Part shown: one piece after another, positions 23,441 through 35,135 of the stretch
How positions within the stretch are numbered: position 1 is the stretch's first letter
How the letters are laid out: each line of letters starts with the position of its first letter
Assembly: GCA_025175895.1 (NCBI GenBank)
Contig: JAKLTH010000283.1
Span: 3,410,001 to 3,474,000 of the forward strand
Direction: 5' to 3'
DNA length: 64,000 nucleotides
DNA from: Wurfbainia villosa
Lineage: Eukaryota > Streptophyta > Magnoliopsida > Zingiberales > Zingiberaceae
Program-made: the position numbers and the translations under genes
The notes under the pieces: generated by a model
Told to the model about the DNA's origin: nothing
The model's database searches: none
What the model saw: only the letters and a program-made list of their open reading frames with translations

Positions 23441-23954
23441 TTGTTGGAAATATGAATGAAAATAAGAAAATAAAAGGATAGAGAAACCCTTTTGTGGAGG
23501 AGTTTAGTCCCACATTGAAAGTTGAGGGACAACTTGGTTGGTTTATAATGTATCACAAGCAATGTAACTGTGAACATATGCAAGAGAAAAGACTCTCTCT
23601 CACGCGTGGGTGCACAGGGGGTGCGAATCCGGGACCCGAATTGCACTATCGCACGGCGGCTCGTGTGCGAGCGCGACTTGTGCGACGATCGATCAGGGCA
23701 TAATTTGCCCAAGTGGATCCAACTAACCTTTTGTTAAATCCGTTTCATTATTTGTAACAGAATTATAAAAAAGAAGAAGCGTTGGAGATAAGTTAATTTT
23801 CCCAACTCTCCTCCTATTCCCCTGCGTCGTTCGCCGGAAATGACCTATGCTTTTGTCGTTCCCCTGGTTTTGTCGTTGTAGGGGTGAATTTGTTTTAAGG
23901 ATACTGTGAAAAGCGGAAAACTGAGTGCTCCTCTGGCTCTGCAAAATCGCCTCT

Positions 23955-24275
23955 TCTTTCAGATTGGCTTTGCCGGATCAACTATGTCGAATCAGCTCTT
24001 CCGGATCAGCTCTGCCAAATCAGCACTTTTGGATCATCTCTATCATTCAGCTCTGCGATCCGGCTCTGCGGCTTTGTCATTCACCTTTGCGATCTGGCTC
24101 TGCGGCTCTGCCATTCGTCTCTGTCATCCGACTCTGCCATTTAGCTCTGCTATCCGGCTCTGCGGCTCTGTCATCCGGCTCTGTCGAATCAACTCTTCCA
24201 AATCGGCTCTGCCGAAACAACTCTATCGAATTAGTTCTTCCGGATCGGCTTTGACAAATCACCTCTGCTGAATTG
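23955..24275 (+). repeat. Tandem array of CCGGCTCTG-type units
   Basis: About 320 bp of degenerate short units of roughly 24-27 bp and half-units: CCGGATCAGCTCTGCCAAATC, GGCTCTGCGGCTCTGTCATC and similar. Two frames stay open in parallel, as expected for a stop-free repeat. The flank at 23500-23600 (GTCCCACATTGAAAG) resembles LTR sequence of plant copia-type elements, so this may be a degraded LTR-element remnant, but no paired LTR was found. Confidence 0.65.
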
Positions 24276-24618
24276 ACTCCGTTGACGTTGAAAGGACCGT
24301 CTGAAGCCAGTGCAGCAGCTCTCTCCTCTGAAGGAGGAACTTTACAATAATAATCTCTTATAATTTATTTTTCTTTATCATTACTTCACTGAAGAATCGA
24401 TAATAAAAACATACTGAAAGTGAATATAATCATCTAATTGTTCACTCTAAGACTTACATAACGAAAGTGAATTACAGTACCTAATAATTTTTTAAATGGA
24501 AAATTCATATTTTTCAAATAACATGAGCCTTAGAGAACTTGAATGTTTCGCATTGCAGTAACCAATTCAATTATTGCTCGTAGAGGCAAAATTAGATCAT
24601 AATGGATTCTTACTCGAA

Positions 24619-25186
24619 AGATATAAAATTTACGTATCTCTATAATAATATAATATTATTTACTTTGACTTTAAATTTTCATAATTTTATTTTATTTTGA
24701 CTCTTCTTAAAAATCTTATACTAATAGAGATATTTTTTAATTTTATAAGTTCATGATACTTTTTTATATCTTATTAATATGAAATTTTGATTGTATTCTC
24801 AATAATCTCCTTTCAAACGAAGAGCTATATCAGACTCCTCGAATCTGTCCATCTTCGAAAGATTTTCCCTGATTGATATTCGATCATCATCCTATTACAT
24901 TTTTTTTGTTGTCAATTATTCAATCCTTTTTACCAAAATGAATTTTCTATTTGATATTTGATTCTCTTGATCGAAATATAAGAGATTCTATTTTCTTCGT
25001 TCAAAGTTCATAGTTCCACTATAATCATAGACTCTAATACCATTTATTAAGTTTGATAAAATTTATATATTTTCATAACATGATATGATATGATATTATC
25101 TATCTTAGTGTGAAATCCTTATGATTTTTATTTTTATATTTTATCAAAAAGATATCGACATAGATATATTTTTATTTTATAAACTC

Positions 25187-25188
<2 letters not shown>
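24619..25188 (-). mobile_element. TRIM-like miniature LTR element 2
   Basis: Two related direct repeats lie at about 24619-24799 and 25051-25188 (blocks TTTATATATTTTCATAA, TTTATTTTTATATTTTATC-like, GATATATTTTTATTTTATAA). On the minus strand the first is followed at about 25030-25041 by TGGTATTAGAGTC, close to the methionine-tRNA primer site TGGTATCAGAGC. The spacer of about 250 bp ends in GAAAGGAGA, a possible polypurine tract, before the other repeat. No protein is encoded. Confidence 0.6.

Positions 25189-25189
<1 letters not shown>

Positions 25190-25242
<53 letters not shown>
25190..25242. repeat. (TA)n microsatellite, left flank of a foldback element
   Basis: About 26 uninterrupted TA units. 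A second, shorter TA run (about 25983-26000) lies on the far side of the adjoining foldback element. Confidence 0.95.
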
Positions 25243-25246
<4 letters not shown>

Positions 25247-25985
25247 TTTGATACCCTGTGTGACTTATTTCTGTGTGCCCGTGCGCGATGCGCTCCCAGC
25301 CATCCAATCAACCGCGAGCATAGTGCGAGCCACGCACGTTGCTGCCGTCGCCGTCGCACCATCTGGCCCCCGCCGGCCGCGATCGACGCGCCACTCGTTG
25401 GCGGTCCGACGGAGGGAGTTTCTTGGCCGATTAACGCCCGGAATCCGACGCTAATCGGTCGAAAATTACCAAAGATCGCGGTCGGCAGTGGCGTGCCCAC
25501 TGCGGGTCGCGATCGAGCCGAATTTTGGCCGGAATCCGACGTCGGACGGACCGACAGCCGATGCCGATCCGTCTGATATAATCGGTCGGCCGCCATTCGG
25601 CCGAAATCACTGTCGGTCCTTCCGCCGTCGGATTCCGACTGCAATTCGACCGGAATCCGACCCGATCGTGGCCGAAATCGGTCGCCCAATTTTGACGTGC
25701 GATTTCGACGGCGATTGTCGGATTTCGGCCTGATTGCTGCGGACAGTGGGCGCGTCACTGTCGGCCGCAATCTTTAGTAATTTCTGGTCGATTAGCGTCG
25801 GATTCTAGACGCTAATCGACTGGGAAACTCCTCCCGTCGAACCGTCGGAGTGGTGCGTCGATCGCGTCCGGTCCGGCGGCCGACGGAGACCGGACGACGC
25901 GGCGGCGACGCCGACAGTGGCGCGGAGTTGACGTGGAGTGCACTAGCACGCAGAAATTGATCGCGCGGAAGATCAATTCTGTGTA
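25243..25985. mobile_element. Foldback element with long inverted arms between two TA microsatellites
   Basis: The reverse complement of the left arm (about 25260-25510) reads, in order, GCAGTGGGCACGCCACTG, GATTAGCGTCGGATTC, AGAAACTCCCTCCGTCGGAC and GCGTCGATCGCGGCCGG. The right arm (about 25735-25940) reads ACAGTGGGCGCGTCACTG, GATTAGCGTCGGATTC, GGAAACTCCTCCCGTCGAAC and GCGTCGATCGCGTCCGG. The arms are therefore over 200 bp, and the outer tips (TTTCTGTGTGCCCGTGC and TTTCTGCGTGCTAGTGC) also pair. The centre is rich in CCGGAATCCGAC. GC content is far above the AT-rich flanks. TA runs on both sides suggest insertion into a TA microsatellite. Confidence 0.8.
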
Positions 25986-26499
25986 TATATATATATATAT
26001 CTCGTAGACCGGCTCGATAAGATCTTTGTTGTGTTAGGACGAGCTAGTTAGGTTCGTTGCGGTTCAATCTGTGGATCAAGTTAGACATGATCTGGTCTAT
26101 GATTTTTATTTTTCTATTTTTGCGAATTTTCAAGCATTTTAAATATTAATAAAATTAAACGGGCTTGAACTTGGGCTGACCCGGACATGACTGAACGAGA
26201 CCGAACTTGTGCTGACGGCTGACCTAAAATCATAGGCTGTGTGTGCCTGGAGCGAACCCATAACAGACCGGATTTGGTCCAACCCGTCCTGTCATTCTTA
26301 GGGTTTGTTCGGGAGTAGATGAGAGAGCGTAAGTAATGAAAAGGAAAGAGGAGAAAAAGGAAAGAGAATGGAGAAGGGAAGAAAAAGAGGAGAGAAAAGA
26401 CGGTGAAAACTTATCGCTCTAAATTGGAGGGTAAGAAAAGAGAAGAGAAGAGTGATAAAAAAAATTAAATTTATTTATTTTTATCTTTTTTTTTCTCTC

Positions 26500-26880
26500 T
26501 CAATTCTTTCTAAGAGTTTTGATATCTTGAATACTCAGATTTGTGTGTCCTTGTACCGGACGAAAGAAAATGCACCGTAACTGTGCAACTGACATCACTC
26601 GAATTCATCGACGGAAGGTCGAATTCCGACCACAATTTGGTTGGAATCCGATGATGATCCGATCGGAATCCTACTGCGATTCGATCGATTTGAAATCGGA
26701 TTCGACCAATCGAAATCGATCGAAAATGGATCGCAATTGTGTGACTTTTAGTCGCACATAGCGCATAATCGTGATCATTTCCGATCGAATCCAATCGGAC
26801 ACTGATGAATCAGAGCTGTGCGAGAGTAAAATCATAGGGAAGAAAATATTATGTATTTTTCATTTATTATGTAATCACGA
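26500..26880. repeat. GATC-rich array, probable degenerate foldback copy
   Basis: The core at about 26595-26815 has the same GATCGGAATCCGATC-type near-palindromic units as the foldback elements at 21431 and 30805. Inverted ends are only weakly visible, so it is listed as a repeat and not as a bounded element. Confidence 0.5.
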
Positions 26881-27107
26881 TAGAATCGGATGGTTGAGAA
26901 ATTATCGTATAAGAATCGCACAGAAAACTACGCTTGAGATATCAAATTCATTCTTTCTAAATAAGGGTAATTTTTTTCCTCTATTTATTTATTTTTTTCT
27001 CACCCCTTTCCAAAACAAGCCGTTAGAAAACTGGGCCGACCGGGGTAGCGGCCGTTGGTTCGCTGCAAAATCGAAAGCAGAGAGCCACATCGACGGTGGA
27101 AGCAGCG

Positions 27108-30100
27108 ATGGAAGAAAAGATGGGCGGCGTCGGCGTTAGCCTCGCGGCGGGTAGATGGACTCTCCAGGGCGCCACAGCTCTCGTCACCGGAGGAACCAGA
27201 GGTATCGGGTGCGTCTCCTCCTCTCCTTCTCTTCCTGGTCGCATCCCTCCCTCTTTTCTACTTCCTGACTCTTGCTCGGTCCAAAAGGCACGCCGTGGTG
27301 GAGGAATTAGCAAGATTGGGGGCGTCGGTGCACACCTGCTCCCGCAAGGAGGACGAGCTCGCCGAGTGCTTGAGCAAATGGGCGGCCCTAGGGTTCCGCG
27401 TCACTGGTTCCGTCTGCGATCTCACAGTCAGGGAGCAGAGAGAGCGTTTGATCCGGGACGTCGCTGATGTCTTCAATAGCAAACTCAACATCCTTGTGAG
27501 TGCTTGTAACGACTGACCCCTTTAGCCTCTTTCCAACTTTTTGTGCTTTCCTAAATGGGAAATTAGGGTTTATCTGTAACAAATGAATAGCTCATAGAGG
27601 GGAAACAATGCCATCCGTATAATTGCGCACAACATTAGGATGAAACCCCATTCACCACACGTCTGGTGAAAGGAGGCTACAAATCATGACACGAGTTCAT
27701 CTAGATTTGTACGAATCAAAGCATAGAGATATTGCATAAAACTGTAGTATCTAGTGACACATGATACTTGATTACACTACACCGTGACACCTGATAATAC
27801 TATAAAATTTTGACATTTGGTCACTCTTAATACAACACTAATCAATAACATTGAACTACAGTACTATTTACTTGAAACTGTAGAACTAGTCATTGTTGGT
27901 AATATGCTAAACAAAAAATTGCGACATATTAACAATTTTGATACTTTGTTGAACTAAATTGTAGCACCACACCGTAATAAACTGTGATACTCGCTTGCTG
28001 TTGGCGAAAATTACTGAAACATACCATGTCACTTGATAATACTGAGATGTGACACCCGAAAAATTAAACAGGAGTATTCTTGCTGATTTGGATGTGCCAG
28101 GCTTCATCCTAGTCCTAGTTTTATTATATTCTCGTTGCATTTTCTAAACCGGTAATTTATAGCTTGATTTTTAACTATAAAGGTAAATAACGCTGGAACA
28201 AATGTAAGGAGACCGACAGTTGATTATAGTTCAGAGGAGTTCTCATTGGTCATGGCTACAAACCTTGACTCAGCTTACCATCTTTGCCAACTTGCACATC
28301 CTCTTCTTAAAGCTTCTGGAGTAGGAAGTATAGTGTTCATTTCCTCTGTTGCTGGGGTGATAGCTTTAAATACTGGCTCCGTTTATGCAGCAACCAAAGG
28401 TAATGCTTTGTGAACAATGGTGGATACTTATATGGATTCATTTTTTCCATCCATGACATGAAAAAGTTTATTTTTCATCTCTAAGAGGATTTTTGTATCA
28501 TTATGTTTCTTCTAGGTGCAATGAATCAAATTACAAAAAACTTGGCCTGTGAGTGGGCAAAAGATAACATTAGAGTCAATGCTGTTGCACCATGGTACAT
28601 CAAGACTTCATTGGTGGAATCTGTAAGTTCTTACCTTACCATATTTCCAATTATTGTGCTTTGAAGATGTTTCAAACTAGCTAAACTGATACTTCCTACT
28701 ACAACTAATTCTGAGCACTAGTCAGAATTAGTATAATTGGACTCATAATTGAAATCCTCGAGTTCCTTGCTCTTCCATTACGTCCCTCATCAGTGTTGTG
28801 GCTTGTTTAACCGTATTGTTTTCAAAGTAAAGAATACTAGAGTATGATAGACACCATTGCCACATTATTCAAGAGGCTTGATTACTTCATGAGTACACAA
28901 AGCTCCACTAGTTAAGTTTTTTTTTTTAATTACGGAGGCATATTTTAACAAATATGTACTTGTCTTCTATCCGCACACAAATTTCTCGGTCTATACTCCT
29001 TAAATTTGTTTTCTGAATATATAGTTTAAAACTTTTCAGGATATTCTTAACTATATGATAGGATTTTGCCGCATGGAATGAGACTTGCATAGTAGACAGA
29101 ATAATGTATAATTGAACTTGCTCCCCCATCAGATCCCTCACAGGGGTTGTGACTTGTTTCCATATTAGTTGATTGTTTTTAAAGTAGAGAGTAGCAGAGT
29201 ATGAAAGGTATTTAGTTGCCTCATTTTTGTAGAATGGTTTGACTGCCTGATGAGTAACATGAAACTCCAAAATTTTTGTTTTCTATTATGGAGACATGTT
29301 AACGACTATGTATGTTTTGATTGCGCCTCTATGCGCATAACATTATCTGTATCGTCTAAGTTGTGTGATTGTTGGGATATCCCCTTTTAGCCCCTACCAT
29401 GTTCCCCTTTGGGATGATCAACGTAATAATGGATTAGTTATTAGTCTGCTTCTCCATCTTGTTCATGCAAAATGTTAGAAGGTAAGGGAGAGATGTACTA
29501 AATGCATTGAATCCTGATTAGTTACAGAATTTGGGGACGCAATCAGTAGGGTGCCTGTGAATTTTTGTTATCTATATTCATACCCCGGATGCTACATCCA
29601 AATCATGTTTATTCTATACCTGTGATTGGTACTTAGTATTCTACTCATACCCATTCTATTACTACCTAAACAAAACCCAAACCGTGACCCTACTTTAACA
29701 TACCTTAATACTTCAAATGTTACAAATACTAACAAACTGAACTTTTAGAAATAGCTCAATTTTTCATAAATAAAAAACTCTGAAAAATATTTAATTCCAT
29801 CTCTAATAATGATACGTGAAACAATGATCAATACACATATCAAACGAGGACGAAGAAGATAAAAAAAAACTTGATTAGTAATAATAAAATAAGATAAAAT
29901 TTATTTAAGTATAGACGATGATATAGTCCAATGGCATAGAAAGATCCATATAGTTGATTTCATCTAGTAGGATAAGACTTGGTTATTATTGTTGTTATTG
30001 TCTATCTTTAATAATGATAAGTTTATCCCATCCTTATGATAGGTATTCTACCATTTCACCCTTCATCTTGTTCCCGGTTACAAAATCTAATTTTAGGGTT

Positions 30101-30612
30101 GTAAACGAATCTAGTTTTATGTCATTCAAATTTATTTGATAAAATAATCGAGCCAAGCCAAGTTAAATTTAAAATGAACTAAGCCATTGAAACAGTTATT
30201 CAAGTTTAACTTGTTTTTTTTATGCGCTTGAGCTTGATTCAAGTTTGACATGAGTTTTGATTCATTTAAATATTATCGAGTTCTTAAGTCAATCTTGTTT
30301 GAAATTATATATTCTTAAGCTTGTTTAGTTAATTAGAGAGTTTATTTGCTCATTTACCATATTGATTAGAGCGTTGCTAATTGAACCATCTGATTTTTTT
30401 TTTCTTTCTTCTTTTCTTGGTAGCTTCTCGCCGACAAAGATTTCGTCCAAAGGATACTCGATCGAACGCCACTGGGACGAGTCGGAGAGCCGGAGGAAGT
30501 ATCCTCCCTGGTGGCCTACCTCTGCCTGCCTGCTGCTTCGTTCATAACCGGGCAGATAATCTCCGTCGATGGAGGAATGACCGTGAACGGCGCTTTCTAC
30601 ACAGGTCACTAG
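27108..30612 (+). CDS. Tropinone reductase-like short-chain dehydrogenase/reductase
   Basis: Five exons: 27108-27208, 27288-27495, 28183-28399, 28516-28622 and 30424-30612 (822 nt, 273 residues). All junctions are GT-AG and in phase. The start is the ATG at 27108, shortly followed by a second Met. Classical SDR features are in order: the cofactor-binding motif TALVTGGTRGIG (about residues 23-34), the structural motif NNAGTN, the catalytic Ser in FISSVAG, the catalytic pair in VYAATKG (Y-x-x-x-K), and a C-terminal FITGQIISVDGG. Overall it fits the plant tropinone-reductase-like (SDR65C) family, NADPH-dependent oxidoreductases. In most members the substrate is unknown, so I assign no alkaloid role. 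Intron 1 is only 79 nt and intron 4 is 1.8 kb. All exons are open. Confidence 0.92.
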
Positions 30613-30804
30613 CGATTAACCTCGATGCCTTCAACTGCGTCTCAATCCTTATTAGAAATAAACCGATTTAACTTGCCTGTTAAGAAAAGTAAGTGAACCG
30701 GTCGCTCAATCGATATATTTGGTGGAGCCTGAACCGGTCCAGCTGTGAAAGTAGATCGGCTCACGATTGACTCTATGCATGCTTGGGGGTTTCTTAATTC
30801 GCGC

Positions 30805-31660
30805 AAGCGAGCGCACACTTTAATTTTTATAAAAATCATGAAATATCCTTTTTTGCTTTCTATGCGAGCCAGCATTGCGATCCCGAGCACTCGCGTTCGA
30901 CAATTCATTGTCGTTCGACATCGTCGTCGATCAATCATATTTCAATCGAAATTTGATCGTGGTTCAGCCAGTGTCGAATTTCGATCGGATCACGATTGGA
31001 TTGTAGTGAGATTCCGATCAAATTGTGATCGGAACCGATCGTGATTGTGACCATCAGTGGTCGTAATTCGACTAGATTTTAATTGCAATTCGATCAGAAT
31101 CTGATCGTGGTTTGATCGAAGTTAGAGTTCGATCAGATTGTAGTTGGATTTCGATCAGATTGCGATCGAAATCGGTCGTGATTGCAGTCGCTAAAGGTCG
31201 CAGTGTTGGCGGCTACAATTCGATCGGATTTTGGTCGTAATTCGATTGAAATTTGATTGCGATCGGAGTCGGAGTTTGGTCGGATCGCGATCGGATTCCT
31301 GTCGAAATGCGGTTGTAGCGATGGTGGTCGTAATTCGATCGGGATTTGGCTAACGTCGGATTGTGATCGAATTTCGATTGGAATCGATTGTTTGCTGTCG
31401 CAATGTTAGTGGTCACAATCGTGGTTATTTTGGTTGTATTTCGATTGGAATATGATTACAGTTCAATCAGAATTCGACGTCGATCGGATTGCGATCGAAT
31501 TCTGATCAAAATTTGATCGTTCGATGACAATATGGAGCGGCAACGGATTGTCAGGTATGGATGCTCGGGATTGTGGTGCTCGCACCGGAAGAAAGTGGAA
31601 AAATGGAGACGATATTTTAGAGTTTTTATAAAAAGTGAAATGTATATAGTATTTGATAGG
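30805..31660. mobile_element. Foldback/TIR element with GATC-rich core, copy 2
   Basis: Left end blocks (CACTTTAATTTTTATAAAAA, GAAATATCC, GCTTTCTATGCGAGCC, GATCCCGAGCACTCGC) pair with the reverse complement of the right end (CATTTCACTTTTTATAAAAA, AAAATATCG, CACTTTCTTCCGGTGCGAGC, AATCCCGAGCATCC). The core, about 30900-31530, is 600 bp of CGATCGGATTTCGATTGGAATCG-like units, degenerate and near-palindromic. End blocks are shared with copy 1 at 21431. Outer limits are approximate and no TSD was fixed. Confidence 0.7.
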
Positions 31661-32153
31661 GTATGGATAGTCGTAAATTTCCAAAGGTGGGCTTAAATTT
31701 AAATTATTATTTTAAAATCAACGTTTCCGCTTTCATTCATACGGTCAACAACCTCCACTTACCTCCTCTCGCATTATCTTAACGACAGGTGTCCCCATTT
31801 AATTATCTCATTTAGGCAATATTTAAGGTTTGTTGACCTGCACTAATAACACATGCCCCCGCACTAATCCCATCCACTAATCACCAGGTCAACTAGTCAT
31901 CATACACGCTGACACTCCCATGGCTTTAGGAGTTCGATTAATCAATCGATTAAACTAACTAAATGCTGTGCCAGCTAAACTCGTAGAAGCTTACTAATCA
32001 AATCTGAGTGCACGCCATGTCAGACACGTGTCTCCGTACCTTCACAGCCTTTCCACGCACGCTTCCTAACGCATTTTTAAAATATCTTCCCATATCCCTC
32101 CGCATTTATCTTTCCTTAAAATTTAATTTATATTTAAAATATTGAAATATTCT
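31661..32153. other. Intergenic DNA
   Basis: No gene or clear repeat was recognised in this stretch between the foldback element and the S3 retroposon. Confidence 0.45.
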
Positions 32154-32162
32154 CTTCTTCAT

Positions 32163-32522
32163 TTTTTTTTAATTGAGATGAGGATATTTAAATTTTCAAT
32201 CTGGTTAATTTCTGAGAGTGATCGAATATGTTTCATAGATTTTTAAAATATCTCATCAACAGTTGAATCAGATAAAATCGAAACTTAAATGACTTCTATT
32301 GATCATAAAAGATAAATCATAGAAGTGTTCGTAGTTTTTTCACAGTTTAGTTCGGATTCCATAGTCGTATCATATTTGAACGATGATCCAATATCGAAAT
32401 CATACTCTGTCCATCGGATAAATTCTTAGATTTCAAGACCATTCGAATGATTTTTTTTTAAATTCATTATCGAACGATATCACAACAGAGAATCAAAATA
32501 CATTCTCCAGTAATAGTATTTC
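32163..32522 (-). mobile_element. SINE-like retroposon, family S3, copy 2 with target-site duplication
   Basis: The 360-bp element is flanked by the 9-bp direct repeat CTTCTTCAT (32154-32162 and 32523-32531). It opens on the plus strand with a T-run, so it lies on the minus strand with a 3' A-tail. Internal blocks (GAGAGTGATCGA, CAACAGTTGAATCAGATAAAATC, CCATAGTCGTATCAT, GAACGATGATCCAA, TCATTATCGAACGATATCAC) match copy 1 at 13180-13535 in order. Confidence 0.78.
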
Positions 32523-32560
32523 CTTCTTCATAGATGTGTTAATATTTCGATAATGTCCTC

Positions 32561-32690
32561 ACGGAGATGGTATGGTGGCTAAGACACGACGAAACTTACG
32601 GATAAGACAAAGATCTATTTCGGAGGAGATCTAAAGTCCTTTTTCAGATTCAGATAATCTCTATGTATCTTGGCAACCACCTGTGACAGA
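32561..32690 (+). mobile_element. SINE-like retroposon, family S2, truncated copy
   Basis: It begins ACGGAGATGGTATGGTGGCTAAGAC, then ACGACGAAACTTACGGATAAG, GATCTATTTCGGAGGAGATC and TCTATGTATCTTGGC. It matches the 5' half of the S2 family and stops before the TTCCGTGATTTATC module. Confidence 0.65.
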
Positions 32691-33111
32691 GAGAGAGAGG
32701 GGGAGGGGAGATGAGAGTATGCATAAGCATCCTTTTTCTCTGGAAGATAAAGATAATCCTCTCATGTTAGTCATCGATTATTTGTCCCGTATCTCTGTCA
32801 ATTGCTGTCAAGTTCTTTCGAGCACTCGTTTAAATTTCAATCTAGATTCGTCATTGATCACCATGTCAAAATCTATAAAATCCTTCGAGATTTATCTTCA
32901 TCGTGGAATATATCGATGGAAATTATTAGATTAACATATTCTAACTTTTGAGGATTAATATTTGGATAATAATTTAAGATATTTTGACAAATGCTCGAAC
33001 TTCTAAGGGGGGCCAGATGGTGGTCCACGTAAGTTCTCCTGATTGGAAACCTCCAACGCGAGGAAAACCACTCTGCGGCGACTGCTTCCGGTGTCGCCTG
33101 TTTTTATCCAG

Positions 33112-33119
33112 CACGTGGC
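33112..33119 (+). promoter_or_regulatory. ABRE/G-box (CACGTGGC) upstream of the PP2C gene
   Basis: A perfect CACGTGGC lies about 550 bp before the PP2C start. A GACGTGGTAA core at about 33457-33470 and a CACGCGTCC block near 33419 (coupling-element-like) are closer. Clade A PP2C genes are typically ABA-induced through such sites; for this gene that is inference. Confidence 0.45.
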
Positions 33120-33665
33120 TGTGGTTCAGAACACGGGAATTAATTGCACAGAGAAAGTGGAATGATTGAGAAAGCTTTACTTAGCGTTTTACCCCTTCCT
33201 GAGATTTTAGTGACTTTTTATACTTGCCCTATTTGTTTCTAATATTACAGTATTTACTCATTTACTCGTCGAAAAGTAGTATTTGCATCGAAAATCGAGG
33301 ACGCAAGCTGTGGATTCTGAAATATTTTGGAGTTAATCGAAGACGGGAATAGCATCTGGGGCGGAATGTAATTTTGTCCGAGAGAGATACGATAAGATAC
33401 GATTTTCCTGGCGGGCGCCACGCGTCCTGAGCGGTGGACGGTCACGATGCGCGGTGGTTCTGCTGACGTGGTAACAACTGTAACTCGTCGATTCGTGGCG
33501 GTCCCCGGGTGGGCGATGGCGACGCGCGGGCAGGAGCATCGTCTCGTCATCTTCCCGCGGGCAGTCCGCGCAGGGTTTTTCTGTTGCCCACCTTGCCCCT
33601 CCTCCCTCTACATTTATGAAGCGTCGCCGGGTCAAGTTCTCTTCTCTGTAGCTTTGGATCTGGAG

Positions 33666-35082
33666 ATGGCGGAGATCTGTTGCGACGTGGTGGTGGCCGA
33701 GGTGGCGAAGGATGCGTCGGTGGCCTCCCGCGAGGCCGGGCGGCGCCTTGAGAGGCGGCGACGGATGGGGATGCGACGGTGCAGGCTCGTCGACGACGCC
33801 GCGGATCAGGCGGCGGAGGCGGGGCGAAAGAGGCGGTGGTTGGGTTGCTCTGGGGAGGTGGTGGTGGGGGAAACGAGGCTGGGTTTGGGGCCGATTCGGA
33901 CGGGGATCGAGCGGCCAGCGTTTGGGGTGATGTCGATTTGCGGGCGGAGCAGAGATATGGAGGACGCCTTCTCCGTCCGTCCTGATTTTGATCGGACGGG
34001 GCCGATTCACCATTTCTTCGGCGTCTACGATGGCCATGGCTGCTCCCATGTGAGATCCATCGCTTGTTCTATTTGCTTGTGTTTTCCTTTTCCGTCTGAG
34101 AACTTGTAGGACTTACCGATCTGATGTTTCTGTTCGAAGGTGGCCGGTCTGTGCCGAGATCGGATGCATGAACTAGTGGAAGAGGAGATGTCGAGGGTTG
34201 GACCCGGCTCGCCGCCTCCGGCGGCGTGGACGGGTTTGATGAAGCGGAGCTTCTCGCTTATGGATTCATTGGCGGTCGCGCGGCGTCTCGAGGCCGCCGG
34301 CGTCGGCAACAACCAGGCGAATCCTCGCTGCCGCTGCGAGCTTCAGACCCTGAAATGCGACACTGTCGGATCTACCGCCGTCGTCGCCGTCGTGGGGCCT
34401 TCGGAGATCGTTGTGGCCAACTGCGGTGACTCGCGCGCTGTCCTCTGCCGCGGCGGCGCGCCTGTCCCTCTCTCCTCCGATCATAAGGTAACGATGAACC
34501 ACATGAAATCGTAGCTTCTGCTGCAGATTAAATTCTCTGTATCAGCGATTGAATCCTTTTCCCTCCTTTCTGGTTCTTGCAGCCAGACAGGCCGGACGAA
34601 CTTAGCCGGATCGAGGCCGCCGGTGGCCGCGTCATCTACTGGCAGGGCGCTCGAGTTCTCGGGGTGCTCGCCATGTCTCGAGCCATAGGTACGCTTTGCC
34701 GACCGGCCTGCGAACCTTAATCCTCCCCCATCCTCGAAATTAAGCTCTCTTTTGTCACTCAATGCGGACAGGCGACGGCTATTTAAAGCCCTACGTGACG
34801 TCGGAGCCGGAGGTGACGGTGACAGAACGGAGCGAGGCGGACGAGTTCCTCCTCCTCGCCAGCGACGGACTCTGGGACGTGGTGACCAACGAGATGGCCT
34901 GCGACGTGGTCCGCGCGTGCCTCGACCGAGCGAGGGCGCTGAACAGCGACAAGGCGTGCTCCGATGCGGCGACGCTGCTGGCGAAGCTGGCGCTTGCAAG
35001 GCACAGCGCCGACAACGTCACCGTCGTCGTCGTCGACCTGAGAAAGCCAGCGAAGTCGCTACATGAATCAACATGTAACTAG
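33666..35082 (+). CDS. PP2CA: Clade A protein phosphatase 2C (AHG3/PP2CA-like), ABA co-receptor phosphatase
   Basis: Four exons: 33666-34049, 34140-34487, 34583-34688 and 34772-35082 (1149 nt, 382 residues), all GT-AG and in phase. The frame is open upstream to an ATG at 33447, but MAEICC at 33666 is the typical clade A start and is chosen. PP2C motifs are present in order: SICGRSRDMEDAF, FFGVYDGHGCSHV (metal-binding Asp at residue 122), CDTVGSTAVVAVV, VANCGDSRAVLCR, PDRPDEL, LAMSRAIGDGYLKPYV, LLLASDGLWDVV and the terminal SADNVTVVVVDLR. GGRVIYWQGARVLG contains the Trp that locks the ABA-bound PYR/PYL receptor in this clade. Family role: dephosphorylates and inactivates SnRK2 kinases until ABA-loaded receptors bind it. 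The ABRE upstream fits ABA feedback induction. The gene symbol is by homology. Confidence 0.93.
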
Positions 35083-35135
35083 ATTTCTTCTCTTTATGTA
35101 TCATTTAACTGCCTAAATAAATATCCAAAGGAAGA

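Noticed and set aside
23906..24271. Two parallel open frames (121 and 109 codons) with repeated Ser/Ala/Leu motifs
   Set aside because: Both follow a tandem repeat. Two frames open at once points to repeat composition and not to coding.
25177..25770. 197-codon minus-strand frame
   Set aside because: It lies across a foldback element and a TA microsatellite (its start is an Ile-Tyr run from TA repeats).
27907..28140. Minus-strand frame in the second intron of the SDR gene
   Set aside because: Intronic, with no motif. The plus-strand splice structure explains the region.
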